Under the pieces are notes generated by a model that saw nothing but the letters and a program-made list of their open reading frames with translations, was not told the DNA's origin and did not search any database. A stretch of DNA of 64,000 bases, taken from Streptomyces camponoticapitis (GTDB lineage Bacteria; Actinomycetota; Actinomycetes; Streptomycetales; Streptomycetaceae). The stretch lies in contig NZ_BMMV01000001.1 in assembly GCF_014646115.1 (NCBI RefSeq), positions 110,030 to 174,029 of the forward strand, in the 5' to 3' direction. This document shows positions 16,429 through 24,224 of the stretch, in pieces (positions within the stretch are counted from its first letter, which is position 1; every line of letters begins with the position of its first letter). The position numbers and the translations under genes were made by a program.

Positions 16429-17853
16429 GTGAACAGCGTCCTCGCAGCGAGTTCGACGAACCTCGACTTCTCGCTGGCACAGCAACTGACGGTGATAGCG
16501 CTGTGTGCGCTGACCGCGTTCATCTCCCATATGGCACTGGCCGTCTTCAACGACGGTGTGCGGCCCTTCATGCTCGACTTCATACAGGGGCGCTCGACGC
16601 GCAACGCCACCACCGCCGTGTCCTTCGGTCTCTCCGCCGGCTTCATCTTCGGCCTCGGCGCCCCGATGGCGCTGTCCACCGGCGTGCTCAACCCGTGGCT
16701 GGTCTTCCTGCCCACCGACATCCTGGGCATCCTGTCGCCCAAGAAGTGGATCGCGCCGTTGCTCGGCGGCGCGTGGGGCGCCGTGGTCGTGTTCGGCCTC
16801 AACGGGGCCAACAGCCTCGCGCACGACCTGCCCGTCGACTTCCTGACCGCGCTCCAGCAGATGTCGACGCCGATCCTGTTCCTGTTCACGCTCTTTCCGG
16901 TGCTCGCCATCACCAAGCAGTTCGGGCGGCTACGGGGCGGGATAGCCGCGGTCGTGGAGCTGGCGCTCGTCGTGATGACGATGAAGGTCTGGCCCGACGT
17001 CTTCCCCGGCTCCATCGCCATGGCCGTCGGCGTCCTGACGCTCATCGGCTTCGCGATCAACAAGGACCTGACGCAGCGGAAGTTGGAGCGGGCGGAAGCC
17101 GCGAAGGCGGTGGCGGCGGGCGAGTCGCTCCCGGACGAGAAGGCGGAGAGGAACACGGAGAGGAACACGGGGAAGGACAGGGGCAAGGACGGGGCGGCGG
17201 ACGACGCGGACGATCCGATGGCCTCGCTCTTCAGCGCGAGCGCCTTGCGGCTGCGCCGCTACCTGCCGCTGTTCATGCTGCTCGGGGCGGGCGTCTGTGT
17301 GCTGGCCCAGGCGCATGTGTTCGGCGGTGGCGAGGCGACGAGCTTCCTGATCGCCAAGGGCGACTACTCGGAGGCCGCCCAGGTGGACTTCTACCGGGCG
17401 TTCGGCTTCGTACCGCTGATCGCGACGACCGCACTCGCCTCCGGCGCGTACGGCATCGCGGGCTTCACCTTCGTCTACCCCATCGGCTACCTGATGCCGA
17501 ACCCGTTCCTCGCCGCCGTCGTCGGCGCGGCGGTCTTCGCGATCGAGGTGCTGGCACTCTCGGCCATCGGCAGGGTCCTCGGGAAGCTGCCGAGCGTGCG
17601 CGACTCCTCCGAGCACCTGCGCAGCGCGATCGGCGACGCACTGGGGCTCGCGATCCTCTTCGGTTCGCTGATGGCCGCCAACGTCATGGGAGGGGGCCTC
17701 GGCATCCTCATCGTGGGCGGGCTGTACCTGCTCAACGAGTCGATGGGCCGCCCCGTGGTGCGGATGGCGGCGGCGCCCGCCGCGGTCATCGTCGGCGGCG
17801 TGCTGCTGAACATCCTCTACTGGCTGGATCTGTTCACGCCGATCAAGGGATAG
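16429..17853 (+). CDS. yhfT: YhfT-family predicted transporter
   Basis: A 474-residue polytopic membrane protein of the YhfT family, with about ten or more hydrophobic segments, for example LTVIALCALTAFISHMALAV, AVSFGLSAGFIFGLGAPMAL, AVVGAAVFAIEVLALSAIG and VIVGGVLLNILYWLDLFTPI. A hydrophilic cytoplasmic loop in the middle (about residues 210-270) is Lys/Glu/Asp-rich and includes a duplicated ERNT unit. E. coli YhfT is an uncharacterised predicted transporter; substrate unknown. GTG start at 16429 with GAGGAG eight bases upstream. It is the only membrane protein of the operon, so it probably imports the pathway substrate. Confidence 0.8.
   Translation: MNSVLAASSTNLDFSLAQQLTVIALCALTAFISHMALAVFNDGVRPFMLDFIQGRSTRNATTAVSFGLSAGFIFGLGAPMALSTGVLNPWLVFLPTDILGILSPKKWIAPLLGGAWGAVVVFGLNGANSLAHDLPVDFLTALQQMSTPILFLFTLFPVLAITKQFGRLRGGIAAVVELALVVMTMKVWPDVFPGSIAMAVGVLTLIGFAINKDLTQRKLERAEAAKAVAAGESLPDEKAERNTERNTGKDRGKDGAADDADDPMASLFSASALRLRRYLPLFMLLGAGVCVLAQAHVFGGGEATSFLIAKGDYSEAAQVDFYRAFGFVPLIATTALASGAYGIAGFTFVYPIGYLMPNPFLAAVVGAAVFAIEVLALSAIGRVLGKLPSVRDSSEHLRSAIGDALGLAILFGSLMAANVMGGGLGILIVGGLYLLNESMGRPVVRMAAAPAAVIVGGVLLNILYWLDLFTPIKG
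17146..17169 (+). repeat. 12-bp direct repeat in the yhfT loop
   Basis: GAGAGGAACACG occurs twice in tandem (17146-17157 and 17158-17169), in frame, encoding the repeated Glu-Arg-Asn-Thr of the hydrophilic loop. Probably slippage in a non-structured linker. Confidence 0.6.
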
Positions 17854-17912
17854 GTGGGCACCGCCCTGGACTCGCCGCGGCGGACACGCACGACACAGGA
17901 AGGCCCCGCACC

Positions 17913-18884
17913 ATGCAGCACCCCCACACCGGCGTCGTACGGCCGGGCCGGCTGCGCACCGTCACCGGTCCCTTGCCCGGCTCCGCCGTACACGGCCCCG
18001 TACTCGCCCACGAACACCTGGTGCTCGATCTCGACCGCGCCGGGGAGGGCGCGGCTGTTCTCGAAGCGGACCGGCACGGGGCCGCCGTCGTCACGGAACT
18101 GGCCGCCCTGCGCAAGGAGTACGGCCTCGGCCTGGTCGTCGAGCTGACGTGCCGCGGCATGGGGCGTGATCCGGGTGCCCTGGCCCGGATCTCCACGGCG
18201 TCGGGGGTGCCGGTGGTGGCCGCCACGGGCTGGTACTACGAGCCGTTCCACCCGGCGGAGCTCGACGGGGCGAGCGTCGGGGAGCTGACCGCGACCCTCG
18301 TACGGGAGATCGACGACGGCTTCGGGGACACCGGTATCCGCCCCGGCGTACTCGGCGAGATCGGCAGCCACGGGGACTCACCGACCGAGCCGGAGACCCG
18401 CGCGCTGCTGGCTTCGGCACAAGCCGCGGTCGCCACGGGCCTGTCCGTCGCCACACACGCGCAGCTCGGCCGCGGCGGTCTCGCCCAGCTGGAGCTGCTC
18501 ACGGGTGCGGGGCTCGCCCCGCACAGGATCTCGCTCGGGCACCAGGACCTGCTCGACGCCCCGTCGGTGCACCGTGAGCTGGCGGCGAGCGGGGCGTACG
18601 TCGCCTTCGACACGGTCGGCAAGGAGAGCTACCAGAGCGACACCGTGCGGCTGCGCCTCCTGCTGGCGCTGCTGGAGGCCGGCCACGCCGACCGTGTCCT
18701 GCTCAGCTGCGACATCTCCCGGCACGCCTATCTGCGCTCGGAGGGCGGTCAGGGATACGGGCATCTCTTCCGGTCCTTCCTGCCCCGCGTGCGCGCCGCC
18801 GGTGTGAGCGAGGACCTGATCGATCTGATGACACGGCGCAATCCGCTCCGGTTCCTGACCGGTGCGGACACGAAGGAGAACTGA
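17913..18884 (+). CDS. php: Phosphotriesterase-homology metal-dependent hydrolase (Php/YhfV)
   Basis: A 323-residue TIM-barrel amidohydrolase of the phosphotriesterase family. The binuclear metal site can be read in full: H33 and H35 in LAHEHLVLDL, the bridging carboxylate E149 in VLGEIGSHGD, H182 in VATHAQLG, H210 in LGHQDLL and D267 in LSCDISRHAYL. A Glu in place of the carbamylated Lys of true phosphotriesterases is what E. coli Php has too. Relatives include lactonases and sugar-phosphate lactonases, so hydrolysis of a lactone, ester or phosphoester is likely; the substrate is unknown. ATG at 17913; a rightward frame open upstream through yhfT is an overlap artefact. Confidence 0.85.
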   Translation: MQHPHTGVVRPGRLRTVTGPLPGSAVHGPVLAHEHLVLDLDRAGEGAAVLEADRHGAAVVTELAALRKEYGLGLVVELTCRGMGRDPGALARISTASGVPVVAATGWYYEPFHPAELDGASVGELTATLVREIDDGFGDTGIRPGVLGEIGSHGDSPTEPETRALLASAQAAVATGLSVATHAQLGRGGLAQLELLTGAGLAPHRISLGHQDLLDAPSVHRELAASGAYVAFDTVGKESYQSDTVRLRLLLALLEAGHADRVLLSCDISRHAYLRSEGGQGYGHLFRSFLPRVRAAGVSEDLIDLMTRRNPLRFLTGADTKEN

Positions 18885-18885
18885 G

Positions 18886-19989
18886 ATGTCCGTACAACTG
18901 CCGCGGACCTTCCCCCTGGCGACGATCCCGCTGGCCGACGCGGTCCGCATGCAGTTCCAGCTGCTGGAGTGCACCGCCGCGCGTTTCGAGGGCCAGCAGC
19001 TCTTCGAGGCGGACGCGGGCGTGGTGCCGGACCTGGGCCGGCCCCGTACCACCGCGCGGGTCGAGGCGGTGCTGGCCGACTTTTTCGGCGCCGAGGATGC
19101 CGCGCTGGTGCAGGGTGCGGGCACGGGGGCCATTCGCGCCGCGCTGCAAGGCGCCGTCGGCCCCGGTGACCCGCTGCTGATCCACCGTGCGCCGGTCTAC
19201 CGCACGACCGCGGTGACACTGCGCGGGCTCGGAGTCCGCACCGTCGAGGCGGACTTCAACGACGGCGCGGCGCTGCGCCGGGCGCTGGACTCGGGTGAGT
19301 TCGGCTGGGCGTACGTCCAGCACAGCCGGCAGCGGCTCGCCGACTCGTACGACGCGGGGGACGTCCTCGTGGCCTGCCGCGCCGCGGGGGTGCGCACGAT
19401 CGTGGACGACAACTACGCGGTCATGCGAGCCCCGTTGGCAGGCGTGGAGCTGGGCGCCGACGCCTCCTGCTTCTCGCTCTTCAAACTGCACGGACCCGAG
19501 GGGGTCGGCGCGGTCGTCGGGGCGGCCGACCTCGTGGAGCGCGTACGCGCCGACAACTATTCGGGCGGCGGCCAGGTGCAGGGCCACCAGGCGCTCGACG
19601 CGCTGCGCGCCCTCACCCACGTCCCCGTCATGTGGGCCGTCCAGTCGCAGGTCGGCGCCGAGATCGCCGACCGGCTCGCCGCCGGTGAGGTGCCCGGCGT
19701 GGCGGAGGTACGGATCGCCAACGCGCAGGACCGCTGTCTGCTCGTGCGCCTGGACCGCCCCGTCGCACGCGAACTGCCCGCCGCGGCGGCGCGCCACGGC
19801 GCCGCGCCGTACCCCGTAGGCTCCAACTCCCGCTACGAGATCACCCCGCTCTTCTACCGGCTGTCCAGCTCGTCCCTCGACGACGCTCCGGAGCTCGCCG
19901 ACCGGACGGTGCGGATCAACCCCATGCGGGCAGGCGCCGATCTGGTGATCGAGATCCTCCGCCGTTCGCTGCACGACCTGAAGGACTGA
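18886..19989 (+). CDS. yhfS: YhfS-type fold-type I PLP enzyme
   Basis: A 367-residue aminotransferase-like protein of the YhfS family. It has the signatures of fold-type I PLP enzymes: the phosphate-binding QGAGTGAIRAALQGA (about 76-90), the aspartate motif TIVDDNYAVM (D174/D175) and the predicted Schiff-base Lys200 in CFSLFKLHGPEGVGAVVG. The overall look is of the Cys/Met-metabolism or selenocysteine-synthase-like branch, so it could be a lyase or transferase rather than an aminotransferase. The ATG at 18886 starts one base after the php stop, with AAGGAGAA as ribosome site. Reaction and substrate unknown. Confidence 0.82.
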   Translation: MSVQLPRTFPLATIPLADAVRMQFQLLECTAARFEGQQLFEADAGVVPDLGRPRTTARVEAVLADFFGAEDAALVQGAGTGAIRAALQGAVGPGDPLLIHRAPVYRTTAVTLRGLGVRTVEADFNDGAALRRALDSGEFGWAYVQHSRQRLADSYDAGDVLVACRAAGVRTIVDDNYAVMRAPLAGVELGADASCFSLFKLHGPEGVGAVVGAADLVERVRADNYSGGGQVQGHQALDALRALTHVPVMWAVQSQVGAEIADRLAAGEVPGVAEVRIANAQDRCLLVRLDRPVARELPAAAARHGAAPYPVGSNSRYEITPLFYRLSSSSLDDAPELADRTVRINPMRAGADLVIEILRRSLHDLKD

Positions 19990-19991
19990 CC

Positions 19992-21152
19992 GTGTTCCTG
20001 GACGCCGTCCTGGCCCGCAACCCCGAGCTCGTCGACGTGGCGGTCTCCCTGCACCGCTCCGGCGCCGTACCGCCGGACACCTACGTGATCGACGCCGACA
20101 CCGTGGAGGCGAACGCCGCGCTACTGGCCGGTGAGGCCGAACGGCTCGGCCTGTCGCTCTGGTTCGTGGTCAAGCAGATCGGCCGCAATCCGGCGCTGAT
20201 CGGCGCGATCGCCCGGCACATCCCCCGGTTCGCGGCGATCGATCCGTACGAGGCGCGGCTGCTGCACGACGCGGGGGCACGGGCCGGCAATCTGGGCCAT
20301 CTCGTACAGATCCCGCCCCGTCTGCTGCCGGAGATGCTCGGCCGGCGGCCGGAGGCGGTGACCGTGTTCGACGTGGCCAACGCCCGCGCCGTCTCGGACG
20401 CCGCCCGGCAGCTCGGCTTCGTCCAGGACGTTCTTGTACGCCTGGAAGGCACCGACAAGGTCTATCCGGGGCAGGAGGGCGGCGTGCCGCTCGCCGGACT
20501 CGACGACTTCGCTGCGGCGGCCGAGGCTCTCCCGGGCATCAAAATCGCGGGCGTGACCGCGTTCCCCTGTGTGCTGTGCGATCCGGTGACCGGCGCGCCG
20601 AGCCCGACCCAGAACTTCCAACTCGCGATCACGGCGCGCGAGTTGCTGGCCGCGCGCGGGCACGAGGGCCTGAAGCTCAGCGCTCCGAGCGCCACGTCCA
20701 TGGCAACACTGCCCCTCCTCGCCGAGCTGGGTGCGACCCACGGAGAACCGGGGCACGCCCTCACCGGGACGACTCCGCTGCACGCGGTCGACCACCAGCA
20801 GCCCGAGCGCCCCGCCTACGTGTACGTCAGCGAGGTCGCTCACACCCTCGCCGACGGACGGCCCGCGATCCACGGCGGCGGCTTCTACCCGCGCGCTCGC
20901 ATCCACGACGCCCTGCTGCCGCGCACCGGGCTGCGTCTGCCCGTACAGGACGCGCCTGCGGAGAACATCGACTACTACCGGCTGCTCCAACGCCCCAGCC
21001 ACGCCGGGGACGTTGAGATCGGGGACACCGCCGTACTCGCCTTCCGCACCCAGATCTTCGTCACCCGCTCGACCGTCGCGGTCGTCGCCGGGCTCTCCAC
21101 CGGAGAACCCCGGTTGACCGGTCTCTACGACGCCCAGGGCCGGGCCCGGTAA
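19992..21152 (+). CDS. yhfX: YhfX-type alanine-racemase-fold PLP enzyme
   Basis: A 386-residue protein of the YhfX family with the alanine racemase N-terminal TIM barrel. The predicted PLP-binding Lys61 is in LWFVVKQIGRNPALIG; later barrel strands include AAIDPYEARLLHDAGARAGN and LSAPSATSMATLPLL, and the C-terminal beta domain contains VAHTLADGRPAIHGGGFYPR. Relatives of this fold are racemases, decarboxylases or D-threonine-aldolase-type enzymes, so a racemase or lyase acting on the product of a neighbouring enzyme is likely. GTG at 19992 follows the yhfS stop by two bases. Confidence 0.83.
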   Translation: MFLDAVLARNPELVDVAVSLHRSGAVPPDTYVIDADTVEANAALLAGEAERLGLSLWFVVKQIGRNPALIGAIARHIPRFAAIDPYEARLLHDAGARAGNLGHLVQIPPRLLPEMLGRRPEAVTVFDVANARAVSDAARQLGFVQDVLVRLEGTDKVYPGQEGGVPLAGLDDFAAAAEALPGIKIAGVTAFPCVLCDPVTGAPSPTQNFQLAITARELLAARGHEGLKLSAPSATSMATLPLLAELGATHGEPGHALTGTTPLHAVDHQQPERPAYVYVSEVAHTLADGRPAIHGGGFYPRARIHDALLPRTGLRLPVQDAPAENIDYYRLLQRPSHAGDVEIGDTAVLAFRTQIFVTRSTVAVVAGLSTGEPRLTGLYDAQGRAR

Positions 21153-21165
21153 GGAGCCAGGAGCC

Positions 21166-22413
21166 ATGAGTACGACCGTGATCGTCGTCATCGACGGGTT
21201 CGGTGTCGGCGCGATGCCGGACGCGGGGACGCTGCGGCCCGGCGATCTCTCCGCCGACACCTGCGGGCATGTCCTCGACCACTGCCGAACGGCGCTGGGC
21301 CGGCCGCTCCGGCTGCCCGCGCTCGGGGAGCTGGGACTCGGCCTCATCCATCCGCACCCGGACCTTGCCCGCCGGACCGGCCGCCCCGTCGCGGCGGGGC
21401 GGGCCGCTCTCGGTTACCCCGGCGCCGACACCTTCGCCGGACACCAGACCATGATGGGAGCGGACTTCAGCCGGGTCACGGTGGCCACGCTGGCCGGGCA
21501 TCTCGACGAGGTGAGCGGCGCGCTGAAGGCCGCGGGACACCTTGTCGAGCCTCTGAGGGAACAGCCGTTGCTGCTCGTCGACGGTGCCGTACTGGTCCAC
21601 GACAACCTGGAGGCCGACCCCGGCATCAACTGGAACGCCTCCGGCCGTCTGGACGAGCTGTCCTTCGACGGCATCCTCGCCATCGCCCGTACGGTGCGGG
21701 CGGTCGCCCCGGTCGCCCGCGTCATCGCCGTCGGGGGCCACGCGGACGGGCCGCTCGCCACGTACGTACGAGACGGTGACGGCGGCACCGTCGGGCTGGA
21801 CACCCCGGCCACCGGTTTCTACCGCAACGGCGGGCTACAGGTGCGGCATCTGGGCGTTGACCTCGACCACACCCGACAACTGCCCGACATCGCCGCCCAC
21901 GCCGGCCTCCCGGTCACTCTCGTCGGCAAGGCAGCCGACATCCTGGCGTGCGAGGCCGCCGTACGGCGCCCCGCCGTCGCGACCGGGGAGGTGCTGGAAC
22001 ACACGCTGGCGGCGGTACGGGGCGGTGAGGGCGGCCTCGTGGTCGCGAACGTCCAGGAGACAGATCTCGCGGGCCACCAGCAGGACACGGGGCGCTACGG
22101 GAGCGTCCTGGAGCAGGTAGACGCGGGGCTCGCCGAGCTGACGGGGCTGCTCAACGGCCCCGGCGACCGGCTGATCGTCACGGCCGACCACGGCAACGAC
22201 CCGACGATCGGCCACGCGTATCACTCGCGCGAGTACGTCCCCGTCCTGATCCACCGCCCGGACGCCGCGGGAATCGAACTCCTCCCGGACGCCGCGACGT
22301 TGGCGGACGTCGGTGCGACGGCCGCGGCGGCCCTCGGCCTGGACGCGGGCGCCCTCACGACGGGGGCGACGCTGCTCGGCGCGCCGTCCGGCCACGGGGC
22401 GGAGCCGCACTAG
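21166..22413 (+). CDS. yhfW: YhfW phosphopentomutase-like metalloenzyme
   Basis: A 415-residue member of the alkaline phosphatase superfamily, close to phosphopentomutase DeoB. Metal ligands can be placed: D10 in VIVVIDGFGVGAMPDAG, D300 and H304 in QETDLAGHQQD, D341/H342 in VTADHGNDP and H353 in HAYHSREY. T89 in GADTFAGHQTMMG aligns with the phosphorylated Thr/Ser of DeoB and iPGM (my alignment to D-T-x-T-G-H and N-S-E-V-G-H). A phosphate shift on a pentose-like phosphate is the likeliest activity. Spacing to yhfX is 13 bases with AAGGAG. Last gene of the operon. Ordinary nucleoside catabolic DeoB is less likely because no nucleoside phosphorylase genes are nearby. Confidence 0.83.
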   Translation: MSTTVIVVIDGFGVGAMPDAGTLRPGDLSADTCGHVLDHCRTALGRPLRLPALGELGLGLIHPHPDLARRTGRPVAAGRAALGYPGADTFAGHQTMMGADFSRVTVATLAGHLDEVSGALKAAGHLVEPLREQPLLLVDGAVLVHDNLEADPGINWNASGRLDELSFDGILAIARTVRAVAPVARVIAVGGHADGPLATYVRDGDGGTVGLDTPATGFYRNGGLQVRHLGVDLDHTRQLPDIAAHAGLPVTLVGKAADILACEAAVRRPAVATGEVLEHTLAAVRGGEGGLVVANVQETDLAGHQQDTGRYGSVLEQVDAGLAELTGLLNGPGDRLIVTADHGNDPTIGHAYHSREYVPVLIHRPDAAGIELLPDAATLADVGATAAAALGLDAGALTTGATLLGAPSGHGAEPH

Positions 22414-22450
22414 ACACGGCGCCGTCGCGGCGGGCCGACAATGAGGTGCG

Positions 22451-22470
22451 GGCGGCGGCTCGGCGCCGCC
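22451..22470. terminator. Bidirectional hairpin between yhfW and ffh
   Basis: GGCGGCG (22451-22457) pairs with CGCCGCC (22464-22470) around a 6-base loop, between the convergent yhfW and ffh genes. Confidence 0.55.
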
Positions 22471-22494
22471 GCCTCCCCCTCCCGAAGCCGGGCC

Positions 22495-24042
22495 TCAGCC
22501 CATGAACTTCTTGAACTCGTCGGGCAGTTCGAAGTTCTTGTCCGCCTCCGCCGGCAGGCCGAACGCGCCACCCGCCTGGGCCGACTCCTCGCGCCGCGCC
22601 GCGGCGGCCTGCTCCTCGGCCTTGCGCTTCATCGGGTTGCCGGAGCGCCGCTTGCCCTTGGCCTGCTTCTGCTGCTTCTTCTGCCGGCCGGGCCCACCGC
22701 CCGAACCCGGAGCGCCCGGCATTCCCGGCATCCCGCCGCCCTGCGCCATCTTCGACATCATCTTGCGGGCCTCGAAGAACCGCTCCACCAGGTTCTTCAC
22801 GGCGCTGACCTCGACGCCGGAACCCTTGGCGATACGCGCCCGGCGTGAGCCGTTGATGATGGTCGGCTCGTGCCGTTCGCCCGGCGTCATGGACTTGATG
22901 ATCGCGGCCGTACGGTCGACGTCCCGCTCGTCGATGCTGCTGATCTGGTCCTTCATCTGCCCCATGCCGGGCAGCATTCCGAGCAGCTTCGAGATGGAGC
23001 CCATCTTGCGGACCTGTTCCATCTGCGCCAGGAAGTCGTCGAGCGTGAACTCCTTGGGCCCCTTCGCCAGCTTCTGGGCCATCTTCTCGGCCTCGGCCTG
23101 GCTGAAGGTCTGCTCGGCCTTCTCGATGAGGCTGAGCATGTCGCCCATGTCGAGGATGCGGGACGCCATGCGGTCCGGGTGGAACGCGTCGAACTCGTCC
23201 AGCTTCTCGCCGTTGGAGGCGAACATGATCTGCTTGCCGGTGACGTGCGAGATGGAGAGCGCGGCACCGCCACGGGCGTCGCCGTCGAGCTTGGACAGCA
23301 CGACGCCGTCGAAGCCGACGCCGTCGCGGAAGGCCTCAGCGGTGTTGACCGCGTCCTGGCCGATCATGGCGTCGACGACGAACAGGACCTCGTCGGGGCT
23401 GACGGCGTCGCGGATGTCCGCGGCCTGCCGCATCAGCTCCTCGTCGATGCCGAGACGGCCGGCGGTGTCGACGATGACGACGTCGTGGACCCTGTCCTTC
23501 GCGTACTTGATCGAGTCCTCGGCGACCTTGACCGGGTCACCGACGCCGTTGCCGGGCTCGGGGGCGTACACCGCGACGCCCGCGCGTTCGGCGACGACGG
23601 CGAGCTGGTTGACGGCGTTGGGGCGCTGGAGGTCGCAGGCGACCAGCAGCGGCGAGTGGCCCTGGCCCTTGAGCCAGAGGCCCAGCTTGCCCGCGAGGGT
23701 CGTCTTGCCCGCACCCTGGAGGCCCGCGAGCATGATCACCGTCGGCGGCTGCTTGGCGAAGCGCAGGCGCCGCGTCTCGCCGCCGAGGATGCCTACGAGC
23801 TCCTCGTTGACGATCTTGATGATCTGCTGGCTGGGGTTGAGCGCCCGCGAGACCTCTTCGCCGCGCGACCGCTCCTTGACCTTCGCGGTGAAGTCACGGA
23901 CCACGGGGAGCGCGACGTCCGCTTCGAGCAGCGCGATGCGGATCTCGCGTGCGGTGGCGTCGATGTCCGCCTCGGACAGCCGCCCCTTGCCGCGGAGGGA
24001 TTTGAAAGTCGCTGAGAGGCGATCGGAGAGGGTATCGAACAC
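22495..24042 (-). CDS. ffh: Signal recognition particle protein Ffh
   Basis: A 515-residue SRP GTPase that binds 4.5S RNA and signal sequences and delivers ribosomes to FtsY. It has the N domain, the G domain with P-loop GLQGAGKTTLAGKLGLWLKG, DTAGRLGIDEELM and the LSKLDGDARGGAALS motif, and the Met-rich M domain (KMSKMAQGGGMPGMPG near the end, MLPGMGQMKDQI earlier). A Lys/Ala-rich C-terminal tail is typical of actinobacteria. GTG start at 24042. Its receptor gene ftsY lies about 8 kb downstream in the window. Confidence 0.97.
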   Translation of the reverse strand: MFDTLSDRLSATFKSLRGKGRLSEADIDATAREIRIALLEADVALPVVRDFTAKVKERSRGEEVSRALNPSQQIIKIVNEELVGILGGETRRLRFAKQPPTVIMLAGLQGAGKTTLAGKLGLWLKGQGHSPLLVACDLQRPNAVNQLAVVAERAGVAVYAPEPGNGVGDPVKVAEDSIKYAKDRVHDVVIVDTAGRLGIDEELMRQAADIRDAVSPDEVLFVVDAMIGQDAVNTAEAFRDGVGFDGVVLSKLDGDARGGAALSISHVTGKQIMFASNGEKLDEFDAFHPDRMASRILDMGDMLSLIEKAEQTFSQAEAEKMAQKLAKGPKEFTLDDFLAQMEQVRKMGSISKLLGMLPGMGQMKDQISSIDERDVDRTAAIIKSMTPGERHEPTIINGSRRARIAKGSGVEVSAVKNLVERFFEARKMMSKMAQGGGMPGMPGAPGSGGGPGRQKKQQKQAKGKRRSGNPMKRKAEEQAAAARREESAQAGGAFGLPAEADKNFELPDEFKKFMG

Positions 24043-24138
24043 GGCGCTCGTAGGTCCTCAGGGGTCGGGGGAAGTGTGGATTGCTCTCCAGGGTATCCGG
24101 CCGGGCAGGTATGGCGGGCCCTGCCCGTTGTGAAGGCC

Positions 24139-24179
24139 CGTACGGGGCCCTCCGCCGCGGCCTCGCGCCGCCCCGTACG
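24139..24179 (-). terminator. Terminator of the amtB-glnK-glnD operon
   Basis: CGTACGGGGC (24139-24148) and GCCCCGTACG (24170-24179) are perfect 10-base inverted arms around a 21-base GC-rich loop, about 45 bases after the glnD stop. Confidence 0.65.
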
Positions 24180-24224
24180 ACGACATCCGGCAGCCCCGTC
24201 CCGCGCCGCTCCCTGGCCCCCACG

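Noticed and set aside
16419..17912. Upstream in-frame extension of the Php protein through yhfT
   Set aside because: It overlaps yhfT in another frame. The phosphotriesterase domain begins at the ATG at 17913 and the added residues are shadow translation.
21166..22413. Housekeeping phosphopentomutase DeoB
   Set aside because: No nucleoside phosphorylase or deaminase genes are nearby and the gene sits within the yhf set; YhfW is the better match by context.
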